Positions 17,102 through 17,768 of a stretch of 17,768 nucleotides of DNA are shown piece by piece. This DNA is from Suillus spraguei (lineage: Eukaryota > Basidiomycota > Agaricomycetes > Boletales > Suillaceae). Numbering within the stretch: the first letter of the stretch is position 1; every line of letters begins with the position of its first letter. Under the pieces are notes generated by a model. It made no database searches, was not told the DNA's origin, and was given only the letters and a program-made list of their open reading frames with translations. A program made the translations under genes and the position numbers. The stretch spans positions 1 through 17,768 of the forward strand of contig JABCPU010001045.1 in assembly GCA_016800925.1 (NCBI GenBank). The letters run 5' to 3'.

Positions 17102-17591
17102 CAGTATAGATTAACATATCAGCAATGTTTGGTAAATTTTTGAGACTTTGGTATATTCTATTCTGGATTATTTTGCCTATGGAAAGTCATCCAGTAAAAG
17201 TTGATGGTCAAGCTAGATTAATCAATAATGCCATAATGGAAGGGAGGTTTATAACTATGAAGCATCAGGTAATTGACCCAAAAATATAAAGCTTTACAAA
17301 GCTTTGTCTATCATGGAAATTTATATGATATCCGTCAGAATGATACTACCTGTAGTAAGTTGGACAGAACTCCAAGCATGACAGATTGCCTGCCATTCTA
17401 TCACCAGTGCCAAATAATTCTTGACCTTAACACTCATTTTATGAAGAAAATCAATTTATTTAACAAAAATAGGAATACATATGTAGTTACTGGACAAAAA
17501 AGATATAGGGAAAGATAACAGAATGCAGTGGACAGAGGGAATGGCACAAGATAAAAGATTTGAGGGCAACTTGCCTCATGAAAGGAGCACA
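17102..17591. other. AT-rich stretch, possible but unproven exons
   Basis: On plus an ATG at 17125 opens a frame of about 54 codons (includes LPMESHPVKVDGQARLINNA). A later frame (about 17276-17518) gives another 81 codons (includes SMTDCLPFYHQCQIILDLN). Neither matches a family I recognise and no convincing splice joins them. Listed only so the region is not left blank. Confidence 0.2.
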
Positions 17592-17768
17592 AGATGGATG
17601 ATGAAGGGGCCACAAGGAAGGGCCAGGATGGGACTGTGAGGAAGGGCCAAGGAAGGACCACAAGGAAGGGCCAGGAAGGGACCACAAGGAAGGGTTAGGA
17701 TGGGACTGTAAGGAAGGGTCATGAAGGGACCATGAGGAAGGGCCAGGAAGGGGCCAGGAGAAGGGCCA
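17592..17768. repeat. 24-bp G-rich minisatellite, runs off the right edge
   Basis: Seven successive 24-bp units, e.g. GGAAGGGCCAGGATGGGAC followed by TGTGA; then GGAAGGGCCAAGGAAGGACC plus ACAA, and so on. Regular full units start at 17616, with a weaker one from 17592. Variation is mostly at unit positions 9-14 and 19-24. The open frame on minus (Pro/Ser/Trp-rich) is a by-product of the multiple-of-three period. Total copy number is unknown. Confidence 0.85.

Noticed and set aside
17434..17687. Minus-strand Pro/Trp/Ser-rich frames
   Set aside because: Translation of the 24-bp minisatellite, whose period is a multiple of three.
1..17768. tRNA, rRNA, riboswitch or CRISPR features
   Set aside because: No cloverleaf-like tRNA sequence, rRNA core segment or regularly spaced identical repeats with unique spacers was seen on either strand; the tandem arrays have no spacers.

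Overview
The window looks like repeat-rich nuclear DNA of a filamentous basidiomycete, probably a mushroom-forming Agaricomycete. The evidence is reconstructable genes with very short introns (41-57 nt, GT..AG, often with a CTGAC-type branch site), a BED-finger hAT transposase of the type common in Agaricomycetes, a Ty3/gypsy (chromovirus-like) gag, and a Tc1/mariner element. The species cannot be fixed from the sequence. There is no prokaryotic operon structure, CRISPR array or rRNA.

Layout. 1-1536: the 5' part of a Ty3/gypsy retrotransposon on the minus strand (LTR, self-priming site, leader, gag running off the left edge), inserted into an older repeat, here called G. 1537-3340: G copy 1, a 0.6-kb CT-rich minisatellite, a repeat called F (F1), then G copy 2 with a shorter minisatellite. 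3394-4240: a small unidentified coiled-coil gene on the minus strand, broken by one TGA. 4255-7925: F2, split by about 3 kb of a repeat family called E in opposed orientations. One E copy carries a 749-bp solo LTR with perfect target duplications. F3 follows. 7926-9156: quiet AT-rich sequence, then the last exon of a second small minus-strand gene ('gene D'). 9163-16425: one complete hAT element with a perfect 8-bp target duplication. Three elements are nested inside it: a 769-bp solo LTR at a splice donor, a complete Tc1/mariner element with an open transposase gene in an exon, and an E copy in an intron. 16426-17768: the upstream exon of gene D, a 515-bp solo LTR, AT-rich DNA and a 24-bp minisatellite that runs off the right edge.

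The only intact complete coding region recognised is the Tc1/mariner transposase. The hAT transposase is decayed: TGA stops (two where the family has Arg), two of the three expected catalytic acidic residues replaced, and frameshifts. Most substitutions fit C-to-T decay. Target duplications, together with uninterrupted copies of the targets inside the same window, give a relative order of insertions: F2, then E, then a second E, then solo LTR; gene D intron, then hAT, then LTR, Tc1 and E. I found no new defence or metabolic system. The less ordinary items are the self-primed retrotransposon, the E repeat family, the inverted double motif in the Tc1 ends, and transposon insertions placed exactly on splice sites.
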